Source: Curtobacterium sp. MCSS17_007 (GTDB lineage Bacteria; Actinomycetota; Actinomycetes; Actinomycetales; Microbacteriaceae). From it: DNA of 64,000 bases. A program made the position numbers and the translations under genes. Location of the stretch: NCBI RefSeq assembly GCF_003234175.2, contig NZ_CP126257.1:124001-188000 (forward strand), written 5' to 3'. Shown one piece after another: positions 1 to 8,458 of this stretch; the stretch's first letter is position 1, and each line of letters begins with the position of its first letter. The notes under the pieces are model-generated. The model made no database searches and had not been told where the DNA came from. It saw only the letters and a list, made by a program, of their open reading frames with translations.

Positions 1-26
1 ATGCCTGGAGGGCAGCGCGAACATGA
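1..26 (+). CDS. 3' end of an upstream gene, possibly dihydropteroate synthase
   Basis: Reading from base 3, the frame encodes a tail ending AWRAART and stops at TGA 24-26. This stop overlaps the folB start codon as ATGA, the usual sign of translational coupling. In related actinobacteria the gene before folB is commonly folP, so folP is an inference from gene order. Only eight codons are visible, so the identity cannot be confirmed here. Confidence 0.4.
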
Positions 27-412
27 AGGACACCATCCGACTGACCGGAGTGCGCGCCCGCGGACACCACGGCGTCTTCGACCACGAGCGCGCCGACGGC
101 CAGGACTTCGTCGTCGACGTCGCGGTCGAGGTCGACGCCCGAGTGTCGTCGGGGTCCGACGACCTGGACGACACCGTGCACTACGGGGTCGTCGCCGAGC
201 AGGTCGTGGCCGAGATCGAGGGCGGGCCGGTCGACCTCATCGAGACCCTCGCCGAGCGCATCGCGTCCGCGGTGCTCACCCACCGGGCGGCGCTCGCGGT
301 CGAGGTCACGGTGCACAAGCCCCAGGCGCCGATCACGGTGCCGTTCTCCGACGTCTCGATCACGATCCGCCGCACCCGCGGTGGTGCGGTGTCCCACGAG
401 GAAGAAGAGTGA
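23..412 (+). CDS. folB: dihydroneopterin aldolase
   Basis: Cytoplasmic folate-pathway enzyme that cleaves 7,8-dihydroneopterin to 6-hydroxymethyl-dihydropterin and glycolaldehyde. The 129-residue protein has the usual family length and the expected features: an early GHHGVF segment, a central DTVHYG stretch and the conserved LIETLAERIA helix carrying the pterin-binding Glu, followed by VTVHKPQAPI. GGAGGG lies 10 bases before the ATG. It overlaps the preceding stop by 4 bases and the GTG of folK by 4 bases (GTGA), so folB and folK are translationally coupled. Confidence 0.95.
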   Translation: MKDTIRLTGVRARGHHGVFDHERADGQDFVVDVAVEVDARVSSGSDDLDDTVHYGVVAEQVVAEIEGGPVDLIETLAERIASAVLTHRAALAVEVTVHKPQAPITVPFSDVSITIRRTRGGAVSHEEEE

Positions 413-1032
413 GCCGGGCGGTCATCGCGCTCGGCGCGAACCTCGGCGACCGCGGGAGCACCCTGCGGGCCGCTGCGCAGGCGATCGTCGCCGTGCCGGG
501 CATCCGGCCGGTGGCGTCGAGCCACGAGGTCGAGTCCGTCGCCCTGACCCTCGACGGCCTCGACGACAGCAAGCCCCGGTACCGCAACGGCGTCGTCGTC
601 GTCGACACCGACCTGGCGCCGCAGGACCTCCTCGACGCCCTGCACCGGATCGAGGACGACCACGGCCGCACCCGCGAGGTCCGCTGGGGCGACCGCACGC
701 TCGACCTCGACGTGGTGGCGATCGACGACCTGCGGACCGACACCGCCACCCTGACGGTGCCGCACCCGCGCGCGGGGGAGCGAGCGTTCGTGCTCGCGCC
801 GTGGCTCGACGCCGACCCGGAGGCCGTGCTGCCCGGGGTGGGACGCGTGGCCGACCTGCTCGAGTCGATCGGCGACGACACCGAGCGCGTCGACGAGCCC
901 CGGCTGTTCGCGCCCGCGTCCCGGACCGCACCCGCGCCCGCGACCCGGACCGCACCCGACGCCGCGCCCGCACCCGACGCCGCAAGCGCAGCCGCGCCCG
1001 CACCCACTGCCGGAGCGGAGCCCGCCGCGTGA
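409..1032 (+). CDS. folK: 2-amino-4-hydroxy-6-hydroxymethyldihydropteridine pyrophosphokinase
   Basis: Transfers pyrophosphate from ATP to 6-hydroxymethyl-dihydropterin, the step after FolB. The GTG start gives 207 residues. The N-terminus IALGANLGDR, the central RYRNGVVVVDT strand and the signature RWGDRTLDLDVVAID with its two metal/ATP-binding aspartates are all present, then VPHPRAGERAFVLAP. The last 40 or so residues are a low-complexity Ala/Pro/Thr tail beyond the normal fold (family members are about 160-170 residues). The tail looks disordered. Confidence 0.95.
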   Translation: MSRAVIALGANLGDRGSTLRAAAQAIVAVPGIRPVASSHEVESVALTLDGLDDSKPRYRNGVVVVDTDLAPQDLLDALHRIEDDHGRTREVRWGDRTLDLDVVAIDDLRTDTATLTVPHPRAGERAFVLAPWLDADPEAVLPGVGRVADLLESIGDDTERVDEPRLFAPASRTAPAPATRTAPDAAPAPDAASAAAPAPTAGAEPAA

Positions 1033-1517
1033 AGCCGACCCGCGCCTCCACCCTGGTCAGCGTCGCCCTCGTCGCCGCCGTCGCCGGGTTCGCCCTCGAC
1101 GCCGTGCTGGCCTCGCGCCAGGAGCCGACCCTGCTGCTCTCCACGCCCCTCGGCGTGACGCTCGCCCTGATCGGCGTCGCCGTCGTCGCGATGGCCCGAC
1201 CCGTCCGCCGGCACGCCCGCGACGGTGCCGGCCGGCAGCACCCCGTCGACCCGCTCTACGCCACGCGGGTCGTCGTGCTCGCGAAGGCCTCGAGCATCGC
1301 CGGTGCACTGTTCGGTGCCTTCGCCGCGGGGCTCCTCGTGTACCTCCTGACCAGGTCTGCCCTGCCGCCGCTAGGCTCGGTCCTGCCGAACGCCGTCGCG
1401 GTCGGGGGCGGTCTCGTGCTCGTGGTGTGCGCGCTCGTCGCCGAGCACATGTGCATGGCGCCGCCACCGGGCGACGACGATGACGACCTGCCCAGGGGCG
1501 GGACGGCCGCGAACTGA
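1029..1517 (+). CDS. DUF3180 membrane protein
   Basis: A 162-residue integral membrane protein starting at GTG 1029, which overlaps the folK stop (GTGA). Four hydrophobic segments are visible: an N-terminal one, one around TPLGVTLALIGVAVVAMA, one around AGALFGAFAAGLLVYLL, and a C-terminal one near AVAVGGGLVLVVCALVAEH. It ends in an acidic DDDDD tail. A DUF3180-type protein directly after folK is a standard arrangement in actinobacteria. Its function is unknown, and the conserved position is the only hint. Confidence 0.8.
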   Translation: MKPTRASTLVSVALVAAVAGFALDAVLASRQEPTLLLSTPLGVTLALIGVAVVAMARPVRRHARDGAGRQHPVDPLYATRVVVLAKASSIAGALFGAFAAGLLVYLLTRSALPPLGSVLPNAVAVGGGLVLVVCALVAEHMCMAPPPGDDDDDLPRGGTAAN

Positions 1518-1539
1518 CCGACGACCGCAGGAGGCCGTG

Positions 1540-2061
1540 ATGCCGCTCGAACGACTCGACGAGCCGGGGCTCGGCCTGACCGGGACGACGTGGACGCGGG
1601 TGTCGCCGAAGCTCGTCTGGACCGAGCTCGTCAGCACGATCGTGGTCGGGGTCGTCGTGACCGCCGGGTGCGTGCTCTTCGCGGTGCTGTTCGGCGGGTT
1701 CGACGGGCCCGCGGGCACGGTCTGGACCTGCGTCGCGATCGTGGTCGCCCTCGTCGCACTGGTCACCGCCGTCCTGACGCCCCGTCGTGTCCGCGCCATC
1801 GGCTACGCCCTGCGCGACGACGACCTCGTGCTGCGCCGCGGGCTCATGTGGCAGCGCTTCACCGCGGTGCCGTACGGGCGCATGCAGCTCGTCGACGTGA
1901 ACCGCGGACCGCTCGACCGGGCCCTCGGGCTGAGCGAGCTGAAGTTCGTCACCGCCGCCGCCGCGACGAACGTCCGGATCCCGGGCATCCCCGCTGCCGA
2001 CGCCGACGAGCTGCGCGACCGGCTCGTCGAGCTCGCCGAGTCCCGCCGCGCCGGGCTCTAG
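1540..2061 (+). CDS. bacterial PH-domain membrane protein, YdbS-like
   Basis: A 173-residue protein with two N-terminal membrane helices (about residues 30-80) followed by one bacterial PH domain of the YdbS/bPH_2 type (GYALRDDDLVLRRGLMWQRFTAVPYGRMQLVDVNRGPLDR, given here in part). The ATG at 1540 is chosen because AGGAGG sits at 1529-1534, five bases upstream. An upstream in-frame start would lie inside the previous gene. It is paired with the larger multi-PH protein that follows, as in ydbS-ydbT of Bacillus. The molecular role of the pair is not established. Confidence 0.8.
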   Translation: MPLERLDEPGLGLTGTTWTRVSPKLVWTELVSTIVVGVVVTAGCVLFAVLFGGFDGPAGTVWTCVAIVVALVALVTAVLTPRRVRAIGYALRDDDLVLRRGLMWQRFTAVPYGRMQLVDVNRGPLDRALGLSELKFVTAAAATNVRIPGIPAADADELRDRLVELAESRRAGL

Positions 2062-2069
2062 GGGCGATC

Positions 2070-3833
2070 GTGACGTTCCGACCCGGGCCACCGCCGCCCG
2101 CACCGCCGCGCCGGGGTGACGCCGCCGCAGCCGCTCCGCTGACGGACGGCGAGTGGCACCGCCTGCACCCGCTGACGCCGCTGCTCAAGGGCGGCATCTT
2201 CCTCATCGTCGTGCTCGGCTACGTGCTGAACAACCTGCGGGACCAGCTCCTCGAGTTCTTCGTGCCGGGCCAGGCCCCGCAGGAGGACGGCGACCCCGTC
2301 CGCTACGTGTGGGAGCACGGTGCGGTCGGCTGGGTCCTGCTCGGGATCGTCGTGCTCCTGGCCGTGTTGATCGGGTCGTTCTACGTCTCGTGGCGGATGC
2401 ACGAGTTCCGCGTCACGGGCGACGTGGTCGAGGTCCGCTCGGGCGTGCTGTTCCGCAGCCACCGCAAGGCCCGGCTCGACCGGATCCAGGGCATCAACAT
2501 CTCGCGGCCCGTGGTGCCGCGGATCTTCGGCACGGCGAAGCTCGAGATCGCCCAGGCCGGCAACGACGCCAACGTGCAGCTGGCGTACCTCGGCGCGCGG
2601 GCGGCGGACGACCTGCGGCAGCGCATCCTCGTGCTCGCCTCGGGCGCCCAGGACGACGAGGAGACGGCCCGCCGCGACTCGAACGGCGTGCTGCAGGACC
2701 GCGTCGGCGAGCTCTTCTCGCCCGAGCTCGACCCCGCCGCCGTGCACGCCACCCGGATCGTGAAGGTGCACCCGGGCCGGCTCATCGCGTCGATGCTGCT
2801 CTCCGGAACGACGGTGTTCTTCGTGGTGGTCATCGTGGCGATGATCGTCAGCATCGCGATCACGGGCGAGTACGGCATCCTGATCGGCCTGTTCCCGGTG
2901 GTCATCGGTGCCGGCGGCTACACCGTCCGGAAGTTCTCGCGCTCGCTGCAGTACACGATCGCCGAGACCCGCGACGGCATCCGCATCGGCTTCGGGCTCG
3001 TGTCCACCTCGAACGAGACGCTGCCGCCGGGGCGCATCCACGCCGTGAGCGTGGCGCAGCCGCTGCTCTGGCGGCCGTTCGGCTGGTGGGACGTCCGCAT
3101 CAACCGCGCGACGAACGCCGGCAACGGGGCGTCCAACAACCAACAGGTCTCGTCGATCGTGCTGCCCGTCGGCCGTGCCGAGGACGTCCGCGAGGTCCTG
3201 GACATCATCCTGCCGCGGCTCGTCGGCGCGGCCGTCGCCGGTCCGGAGGCATCGCGCGAGCAACTCCGCGAGGGGTCGTCCGAGGCGGTCGACGTCGTCG
3301 ACGACAGCCTCACCACGACCGGTGACCGCGGCGGCTTCGTGCACTCGCCCCGCCGCGGCGCCTGGCTCCGGCCGTTCGCGTTCCGCCGCAACGGCTACCG
3401 CTTCGTGCCGGGCGCGGTGCTGCTCCGGCTCGGTGCCGTCTGGCGCTCGCTCGTGATCGTCCCGCTGCCGCGCGTGCAGAGCGTCAAGGTCGAGCAGGGA
3501 CCGCTCGAACGCGCGCTCCGGCTCGCGTCGGTGCACGTCCACACGGTCGCCGGCCCGGTGTCCGCCCGCGTCGGGGCGCTCGACGCCCTCGACGCGCAGC
3601 GGCTGTGGTCGGAGACCGCCCGCCGTGCCGTCGAGGCGGCCGCCGTCGACACCTCCCACCGCTGGCGCGAACGGGAGGCCCGACCCACCCCCGCCACGCA
3701 CGCGTCGGACCCGCAGGCGGTCGGTGCCACGGCCGTGACGGCTGCCACGGGCCCGTGGCAGGCCGGCGCTGGGACGCACCCCGCGCCTCCCGTCCGCTGG
3801 GCCGACGTGCCGCCACCCGGAGCCCTGCGGTGA
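2070..3833 (+). CDS. multi-PH-domain membrane protein, YdbT-like
   Basis: A 587-residue protein from GTG 2070. It has alternating membrane segments and three bPH_2 modules, near residues 105-190, 285-380 and 435-520. Each module shows the recurring pattern of a strand with LDRIQGI-, PPGRIHAV- or LPRVQSV-like cores. Two hydrophobic pairs separate the modules. The last 60 residues are an Ala/Pro/Thr-rich cytoplasmic tail. It is 8 bases downstream of its YdbS-like partner, so they probably form one membrane complex of unknown function. GTG 2070 has no clear Shine-Dalgarno, consistent with coupling to the gene before. Confidence 0.8.
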   Translation: MTFRPGPPPPAPPRRGDAAAAAPLTDGEWHRLHPLTPLLKGGIFLIVVLGYVLNNLRDQLLEFFVPGQAPQEDGDPVRYVWEHGAVGWVLLGIVVLLAVLIGSFYVSWRMHEFRVTGDVVEVRSGVLFRSHRKARLDRIQGINISRPVVPRIFGTAKLEIAQAGNDANVQLAYLGARAADDLRQRILVLASGAQDDEETARRDSNGVLQDRVGELFSPELDPAAVHATRIVKVHPGRLIASMLLSGTTVFFVVVIVAMIVSIAITGEYGILIGLFPVVIGAGGYTVRKFSRSLQYTIAETRDGIRIGFGLVSTSNETLPPGRIHAVSVAQPLLWRPFGWWDVRINRATNAGNGASNNQQVSSIVLPVGRAEDVREVLDIILPRLVGAAVAGPEASREQLREGSSEAVDVVDDSLTTTGDRGGFVHSPRRGAWLRPFAFRRNGYRFVPGAVLLRLGAVWRSLVIVPLPRVQSVKVEQGPLERALRLASVHVHTVAGPVSARVGALDALDAQRLWSETARRAVEAAAVDTSHRWREREARPTPATHASDPQAVGATAVTAATGPWQAGAGTHPAPPVRWADVPPPGALR

Positions 3834-4522
3834 GGGCGGGACGACTCGGCGTCGGCATCGTCGGCGCGGGCAGGGTCGGACCCGTGCTCGGCGCCGCGCT
3901 CGCGAACGCCGAGCACGCGGTCGTGGGTGTGACGGCCGTGTCCGACGCCGGCCGCGACCGCGCCGAGGCGATGCTCCCCGGCGCACCCGTCCTGGCGACC
4001 CCGGACCTGGTCGAGCGGAGCGAACTCGTGCTGCTCGCCGTGCCCGACGACCAGCTCGCGCCGCTCGTGCAGGGCCTGGCGGACGCCGGCATCTGGCAGC
4101 CGGGGCAGCTCGTCGTGCACACCAGCCCCGACCACGGCGTCGAGGTGCTCCGACCGGCGATGTCGGCCGGCGCGATCCCGCTCGCCATCCACCCGGCGAT
4201 GGCGTTCACCGGCACGAGCGTCGACCTCGCCCGGCTGCGTGACGCCTACTGCGCCGTCACCGCACCGGCGCCGGTGCTGCCGATCGCCCAGGCGCTCGTC
4301 GTCGAGATGGGCGCGGAGCCGTTCGTCGTCACCGAGCAGGACCGGCCCGCGTACGCCGACGCGGTGCGCGCCGCGGTGTCGTTCTCGACCGCGATCGTCG
4401 ACCAGTCCGCCGGAACGCTCTCCGGCATCGGCGTGGAGCACCCCGGGCGGGTGCTCGGCGCCCTCGTGCGCTCGGCGGTCGACAACGCCCTCGCCGCGGC
4501 GGACGGCCAGGCGGCCCTGTAG
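3830..4522 (+). CDS. Rossmann-like / DUF2520 domain protein
   Basis: A 230-residue protein starting at GTG 3830, which overlaps the previous stop as GTGA. The N-terminus carries a dinucleotide-binding GIVGAGRVG loop, followed by a Rossmann half with VLLAVPDDQ. The C-terminal half has IHPAMAFTGT and an all-helical DUF2520-type domain related to 6-phosphogluconate dehydrogenase-like proteins. It is likely an NAD(P)-dependent oxidoreductase with unknown substrate. In relatives this gene often precedes panC; here lysS follows directly and panC is not present. Confidence 0.8.
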   Translation: MRAGRLGVGIVGAGRVGPVLGAALANAEHAVVGVTAVSDAGRDRAEAMLPGAPVLATPDLVERSELVLLAVPDDQLAPLVQGLADAGIWQPGQLVVHTSPDHGVEVLRPAMSAGAIPLAIHPAMAFTGTSVDLARLRDAYCAVTAPAPVLPIAQALVVEMGAEPFVVTEQDRPAYADAVRAAVSFSTAIVDQSAGTLSGIGVEHPGRVLGALVRSAVDNALAAADGQAAL

Positions 4523-4559
4523 CCGTCCCTCCGGTTCCGGGCGCGAGCGGTGCGGCCGG

Positions 4560-4572
4560 TACCATCGACGCA
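4560..4572 (+). promoter_or_regulatory. probable -10 region of lysS
   Basis: TACCAT at 4560-4565 matches the actinobacterial -10 consensus TANNNT and would start transcription near 4572, giving a leader of about 32 bases. No convincing -35 is seen. Confidence 0.4.
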
Positions 4573-4603
4573 TCCCCCACGACCCCATCGGAGCCGCACC
4601 AGC

Positions 4604-6139
4604 ATGACCGACGAGACCGCACCCGCCACCGAGCCCTCGGGCGACGGCCCCTCCGCAGCGGAGCTCGCCGCCGCCGAGACCAGCGAACAGCGGCAGGTGC
4701 GGCTCGACAAGCGGGCGAAGCTCCTGGAAGCCGGCATCGAGGCGTACCCGGCCGAGCTGCCGATCACGACCACGATCGCGTCGGTGCGCGAGCAGTACGC
4801 CCACCTCGAGACAGGTGAGGAGACGCAGGACGTCGTCGGGCTCGCGGGCCGCATCGTGTTCTCGCGCAACACCGGCAAGCTCTGCTTCGCGACCCTGCAG
4901 TCCGGCGACGGGTCCCGCATCCAGGCGATGGTGTCCCTCGCCGAGGTCGGCGACGAGTCGCTCGCGCGCTGGAAGGAGTTCGTCGACCTCGGCGACCACG
5001 TGTTCGTGCACGGTCGCGTCATCTCCTCGCGTCGTGGCGAGCTGAGCATCATGGTCGACGACTGGGCGATCGCGGCGAAGGCGATCCTGCCGCTGCCGAA
5101 CCTGCACAACGAGCTGAACGAGGAGACCCGGGTCCGCCAGCGGTACCTCGACCTGATCGTCCGCGACCAGGCCCGCGAGACCGTCCGCGCCCGTGCCGCC
5201 GTCATGGCGTCGCTCCGCCAGACCTTCACCGGCCACGACTACCTCGAGGTCGAGACCCCGATGCTGCAGACGCAGCACGGCGGCGCCTCGGCCCGACCCT
5301 TCGTGACGCACTCGAACGCCTTCGACACCGACCTGTACCTGCGCATCGCGCCGGAGCTCTTCCTCAAGCGCGCCGTCGTCGGTGGCATCGACCGGGTCTT
5401 CGAGATCAACCGGAACTTCCGGAACGAGGGCGCCGACTCGTCGCACTCGCCCGAGTTCGCGATGGTCGAGGCGTACCAGGCCTACGGCAACTACGAGCAG
5501 ATGGCCGACCTGACGCAGGAGCTCGTGCAGAACGCGGCGAAGGCCGTGACGGGCGGCTCCCTCGTCGTCACGCTCGCCGACGGCTCCGAGTACGACCTCG
5601 GCGGCGAGTGGGCCCGCATGGACATGTACGGCTCGCTGTCCGAAGCCGCGGGGCGCGAGATCACCCCGGAGACCCCGCTGTCCGAGCTGGTGGCGCTCGC
5701 CGAGGCCGAGGGCGTCGAGGTCGCGCACGCCACGCACGGCAAGTACGTCGAGGAGCTGTGGGAGCACTTCCACGGCGACCAGCTGCACGCGCCGACGTTC
5801 GTGATGAACTTCCCGGTCGACACCTCGCCGCTCACCCGCGAGCACCGCACCCGCCCGGGCGTGGTCGAGAAGTGGGACCTGTACGTCCGCGGGTTCGAGC
5901 TCGCGACGGCGTACTCCGAGCTCGTCGACCCCGTCGTGCAGCGCGAGCGCTTCGTCGAGCAGGCGAAGCTCGCCGCCGGCGGCGACCCCGAGGCGATGCG
6001 CGTCGACGAGGAGTTCCTGCGGGCCCTCGAGCACGCGATGCCGCCGTCGGGCGGCATGGGCATGGGCGTCGACCGCCTGCTGATGGCGATCACCGGTCTC
6101 GGGATCCGCGAGACGATCCTGTTCCCGCTGGTCAAGTAG
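4604..6139 (+). CDS. lysS: lysyl-tRNA synthetase, class II
   Basis: Charges tRNA-Lys with lysine using ATP, in the cytoplasm. The 511 residues match the family length. An acidic extension is followed by an OB-fold anticodon-binding domain (about 70-190), then the class II catalytic core with motif 2 ([20 protein letters not shown]) and motif 3 ([13 protein letters not shown]) near the C-terminus. The ATG at 4604 is preferred because upstream sequence contains the promoter. A perfect palindromic repeat lies 20 bases past the stop. Confidence 0.97.
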   Translation: MTDETAPATEPSGDGPSAAELAAAETSEQRQVRLDKRAKLLEAGIEAYPAELPITTTIASVREQYAHLETGEETQDVVGLAGRIVFSRNTGKLCFATLQSGDGSRIQAMVSLAEVGDESLARWKEFVDLGDHVFVHGRVISSRRGELSIMVDDWAIAAKAILPLPNLHNELNEETRVRQRYLDLIVRDQARETVRARAAVMASLRQTFTGHDYLEVETPMLQTQHGGASARPFVTHSNAFDTDLYLRIAPELFLKRAVVGGIDRVFEINRNFRNEGADSSHSPEFAMVEAYQAYGNYEQMADLTQELVQNAAKAVTGGSLVVTLADGSEYDLGGEWARMDMYGSLSEAAGREITPETPLSELVALAEAEGVEVAHATHGKYVEELWEHFHGDQLHAPTFVMNFPVDTSPLTREHRTRPGVVEKWDLYVRGFELATAYSELVDPVVQRERFVEQAKLAAGGDPEAMRVDEEFLRALEHAMPPSGGMGMGVDRLLMAITGLGIRETILFPLVK

Positions 6140-6159
6140 GGACGCGACCCGACGACCCG

Positions 6160-6197
6160 ACGGGAGGCGCGGTGCCGGCTTGCACCGCGCCTCCCGT
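6160..6197. repeat. GGGAGGC palindromic repeat, copy 1 (after lysS)
   Basis: Two perfect 16-base arms, ACGGGAGGCGCGGTGC and its complement, flank a 6-base loop. It sits 20 bases after the lysS stop and could form a strong RNA hairpin, but no T-run follows. Several near-identical copies occur in this window. Confidence 0.85.
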
Positions 6198-6243
6198 TGC
6201 GTCCCGGCTCCGGTCCGGGCGCATGGCGCCCATCGGGGCGAGG

Positions 6244-6249
6244 TACGAT
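6244..6249 (+). promoter_or_regulatory. -10 box of a leaderless gene
   Basis: TACGAT ends 6 bases before GTG 6256. The same spacing recurs before many starts in this window and indicates that transcription begins at the start codon. Confidence 0.5.
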
Positions 6250-6255
6250 GCTCCG

Positions 6256-6459
6256 GTGCCAGAGGGAGTCGTGACCGGGATCATCTTCGCCGTGACGCCG
6301 ACGGTCGTCGTCGGCCTGATCTTCTGGTTCGTGATGCGCGCGATCATGCGCGCGGACCGCACGGAGCGCGCGGCGTACGCGAAGGTCGAGGCCGAGGAGC
6401 GCGCCCGCTACGAGCGCGAGCACGGGCGACCGGCACCCGCGCCGACCTCGGCGGAGTAG
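6256..6459 (+). CDS. small single-pass membrane protein
   Basis: A 67-residue protein with one N-terminal membrane segment (GIIFAVTPTVVVGLIFWFVM) followed by a charged, probably helical tail rich in Arg, Glu and Ala. The GTG at 6256 is chosen because a TACGAT -10 box ends 6 bases before it. An ATG at 6223 in the same frame would lie upstream of that promoter. The topology suggests a cytoplasmic tail. No family recognised and no operon partner. Confidence 0.6.
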   Translation: MPEGVVTGIIFAVTPTVVVGLIFWFVMRAIMRADRTERAAYAKVEAEERARYEREHGRPAPAPTSAE

Positions 6460-6513
6460 CCCTCGCCAGCACCGCGTCACCACCCGTTCACCGTCGGGTG
6501 GTGCAGTGACGTC

Positions 6514-6657
6514 GTGAGCGCACGTCCCTGCCTGCCGCCGATCCCGTCGGATCCGGCGGACCTCGACCCCGAGGACGCCTTCGGCCACTCCGTCCTGCCC
6601 GACGCGACGCGCGACGCGGTGTGGGCCGACGAGGACGACGACGACATCGACGTCTGA
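6514..6657 (+). CDS. small acidic hypothetical protein
   Basis: A possible 47-residue protein from GTG 6514 to TGA 6657. It is rich in Asp and Pro and ends DEDDDDIDV. No ribosome-binding site or -10 box precedes the GTG, so support is only the open frame and a protein-like composition. No family recognised; it may not be expressed. Confidence 0.3.
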   Translation: MSARPCLPPIPSDPADLDPEDAFGHSVLPDATRDAVWADEDDDDIDV

Positions 6658-6746
6658 GCGTCCGACGTCTGCGCGTCCGTCGTCGGTCACCGGCCGTTCA
6701 CCCTGTCGTCGACGGGACGTCGCCCGCGCGGGTGAGCATCGTCCGC

Positions 6747-6878
6747 ATGTCCATCACGCACGCCTTCACCGGCCGCAGCCTCGTCGGCGACATCGAGAGC
6801 GAGTACGACGAGTTCGACCGCGACGCCGACCTCGAGACCTCCAAGCGACGGGACGGGTGGCTCGAACCCTCCTGGTGA
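6747..6878 (+). CDS. small hypothetical protein
   Basis: A 43-residue acidic protein (starts MSITHAFTGRSLVGDIE, ends GWLEPSW). GAGCAT lies 7 bases before the ATG and may be a weak leaderless -10 box. A strong hairpin terminator begins 22 bases after its stop, which supports a real transcript ending here. No family recognised. Confidence 0.45.
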   Translation: MSITHAFTGRSLVGDIESEYDEFDRDADLETSKRRDGWLEPSW

Positions 6879-6900
6879 CACCGCGCGCCCAACGGTCTTC

Positions 6901-6948
6901 GGGGTACGGAGTCCGGATCACGACGATCCGGAACGCCGTACCCCTTTT
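6901..6948 (+). terminator. intrinsic terminator
   Basis: GGGGTACGG at 6901-6909 pairs with CCGTACCCC at 6936-6944, and inside it TCCGGATC pairs with GATCCGGA. A TTTT run follows at 6945-6948. It separates the small genes from the sigma-factor gene. Confidence 0.75.
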
Positions 6949-7225
6949 CCGTGTCCACGAGGCGCAACGGCCCGGGGTACACGGGTGACAGCCCTGGCGA
7001 AACACGGTCGAAACACCGGAAACACGGCGACATCCCCTTGTGTTCGGGGATCAGGCGGGGGCAAGCTGTCGGTGGGCCTGTACCCCGCGGGGGACAGTTC
7101 CGATGGTGAAGCACGGCGTTCCCTGGGAATCGATCCGATCGGTTTGTGGGGTACACCTTGCGACCGCTTTACTCATCAGCACCCCCCAACGAGGCCATCA
7201 CCGTCGAACCGCAGGGAGAGTCACC
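6949..7225 (+). promoter_or_regulatory. long upstream region of the sigma-factor gene
   Basis: About 280 bases without a credible gene. It contains short near-direct repeats of AAACAC (7000-7027), a small dyad ATCCCC...GGGGAT at 7031-7050, and AGGGAGAG at 7213-7220, a good ribosome-binding site for the ATG at 7226. The length and repeats suggest a regulated promoter and leader, but I cannot place the start of transcription. Confidence 0.4.
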
Positions 7226-8296
7226 ATGACGATCGCGACCGCAGCACCGAAGACGACGACCACTGGCACCACCGCGCGCCGCAGCAAGAAGGCAGCAGCC
7301 GCGAAGACCGCGGACGCCGCGGTGGAGACCACCACCCTCGACACCGACGTCGAGGCGGACGAGCAGCTCGCCGGCGTCCGGGGCGCATCCGTCGACCAGG
7401 TCGGCGACTACCTGCGCCACATCGGCCGGCTCTCGCTCCTGACCGCGGAGGAGGAGGCGGACATCGCCCGCCGCATCGAGGTCGGGCTGTTCGCCGAGGA
7501 GAAGCTCAACACCGAGCCCGGGATCGACAAGACGCTGCAGCGCGAGCTGCGCTGGCTCGTCCGCGACGGTGAGCGCGCCAAGGAGCGCATGATCACCTCG
7601 AACCTCCGCCTCGTCGTGAGCATCGCGAAGCGCTACTCGCAGCGCGGCCTGCCGTTCATGGACGTCATCCAGGAGGGCAACCTCGGCCTGGTCCGCGCGG
7701 TCGAGAAGTTCGACTTCACGCAGGGCTACAAGTTCTCGACCTACGCCACCTGGTGGATCCGCCAGGCGATCTCGCGTGGTCTCGCCGACAAGGCGCGTAC
7801 GATCCGCATCCCGGTGCACACCGTCGAGCTCATCAACAAGATCTCGCGCACCGAGCGTGACCTGACCGTGGACCTCGGCCGTGCGCCGATGCCCGACGAG
7901 GTCGCCGCGGAGCTCAGCATGAGCACCGAGGAGCTCCTCGACCTCAAGGGCCGCTCGCACGAGCCGGTGTCGATCCACACCGTGGTCGGCGACTCGGACG
8001 ACAGCGAGCTCGGCGACTTCATCGAGGACGAGGACGCCGCGAGCCCGAACGAGCTCACCGAGACGACGCTCCTGCACCGCGACATCCGCTCCATCGTCTC
8101 CGAGCTGCCGAGCGACGAGGCCAACGTCATCCGCATGCGCTACGGCCTGGACGACGACAAGCCGATGACGCTCGACGAGATCTCGAAGATCGTGCACACC
8201 ACTCGCCAGGCGGTCAGCCGCGTGGAGTCGCGTGCGAAGCTGCGCCTGTTCGCGAAGGCCGTGAGCCAGGACATGCAGCTGTACCTGACCGACTGA
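7226..8296 (+). CDS. primary-like sigma-70 factor (SigA/SigB group)
   Basis: Directs RNA polymerase to promoters. The 356-residue protein has a short Lys/Ala-rich N-terminus, region 1.2 (DQVGDYLRHIGRLSLL), region 2 with YATWWIRQAISRGLADKAR for -10 recognition, region 3, and region 4 ending with a TLDEISKIVHTTRQAVSRVESRAK helix-turn-helix. It lacks the long region 1.1 and the SRSQVLRDYLD tail of the main actinobacterial SigA. I therefore favour a group 2 (SigB/Hrd-like) sigma rather than the sole housekeeping one. ATG 7226 has the best ribosome-binding site; an earlier in-frame start is unlikely. Confidence 0.85.
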   Translation: MTIATAAPKTTTTGTTARRSKKAAAAKTADAAVETTTLDTDVEADEQLAGVRGASVDQVGDYLRHIGRLSLLTAEEEADIARRIEVGLFAEEKLNTEPGIDKTLQRELRWLVRDGERAKERMITSNLRLVVSIAKRYSQRGLPFMDVIQEGNLGLVRAVEKFDFTQGYKFSTYATWWIRQAISRGLADKARTIRIPVHTVELINKISRTERDLTVDLGRAPMPDEVAAELSMSTEELLDLKGRSHEPVSIHTVVGDSDDSELGDFIEDEDAASPNELTETTLLHRDIRSIVSELPSDEANVIRMRYGLDDDKPMTLDEISKIVHTTRQAVSRVESRAKLRLFAKAVSQDMQLYLTD

Positions 8297-8382
8297 GGTC
8301 AGCAGGCTTCGGCCGGCGCGTGAGCGTCGGCTCGGGGAACCGGGCCGTCCTGTGGGAAGGCGGTCCGGTGGGGTGATGGGAC

Positions 8383-8411
8383 GGCCCGTCCAGGCACTGC
8401 CTGGGCGGGCC
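8383..8411 (+). terminator. hairpin after the sigma-factor gene
   Basis: GGCCCG and CCAGGCA pair with TGCCTGG and CGGGCC, giving a near-perfect 13-pair stem with a minimal loop. No T-run follows, so this is a terminator-like hairpin rather than a classic terminator. Confidence 0.45.
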
Positions 8412-8446
8412 ACTTCGCTGTCCAGGGTCGCACCCGCACTGATGTG

Positions 8447-8452
8447 TAGCAT
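8447..8452 (+). promoter_or_regulatory. -10 box of the phosphatase gene
   Basis: TAGCAT, then exactly 6 bases to ATG 8459, the leaderless arrangement. Confidence 0.5.
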
Positions 8453-8458
8453 TCCAGC

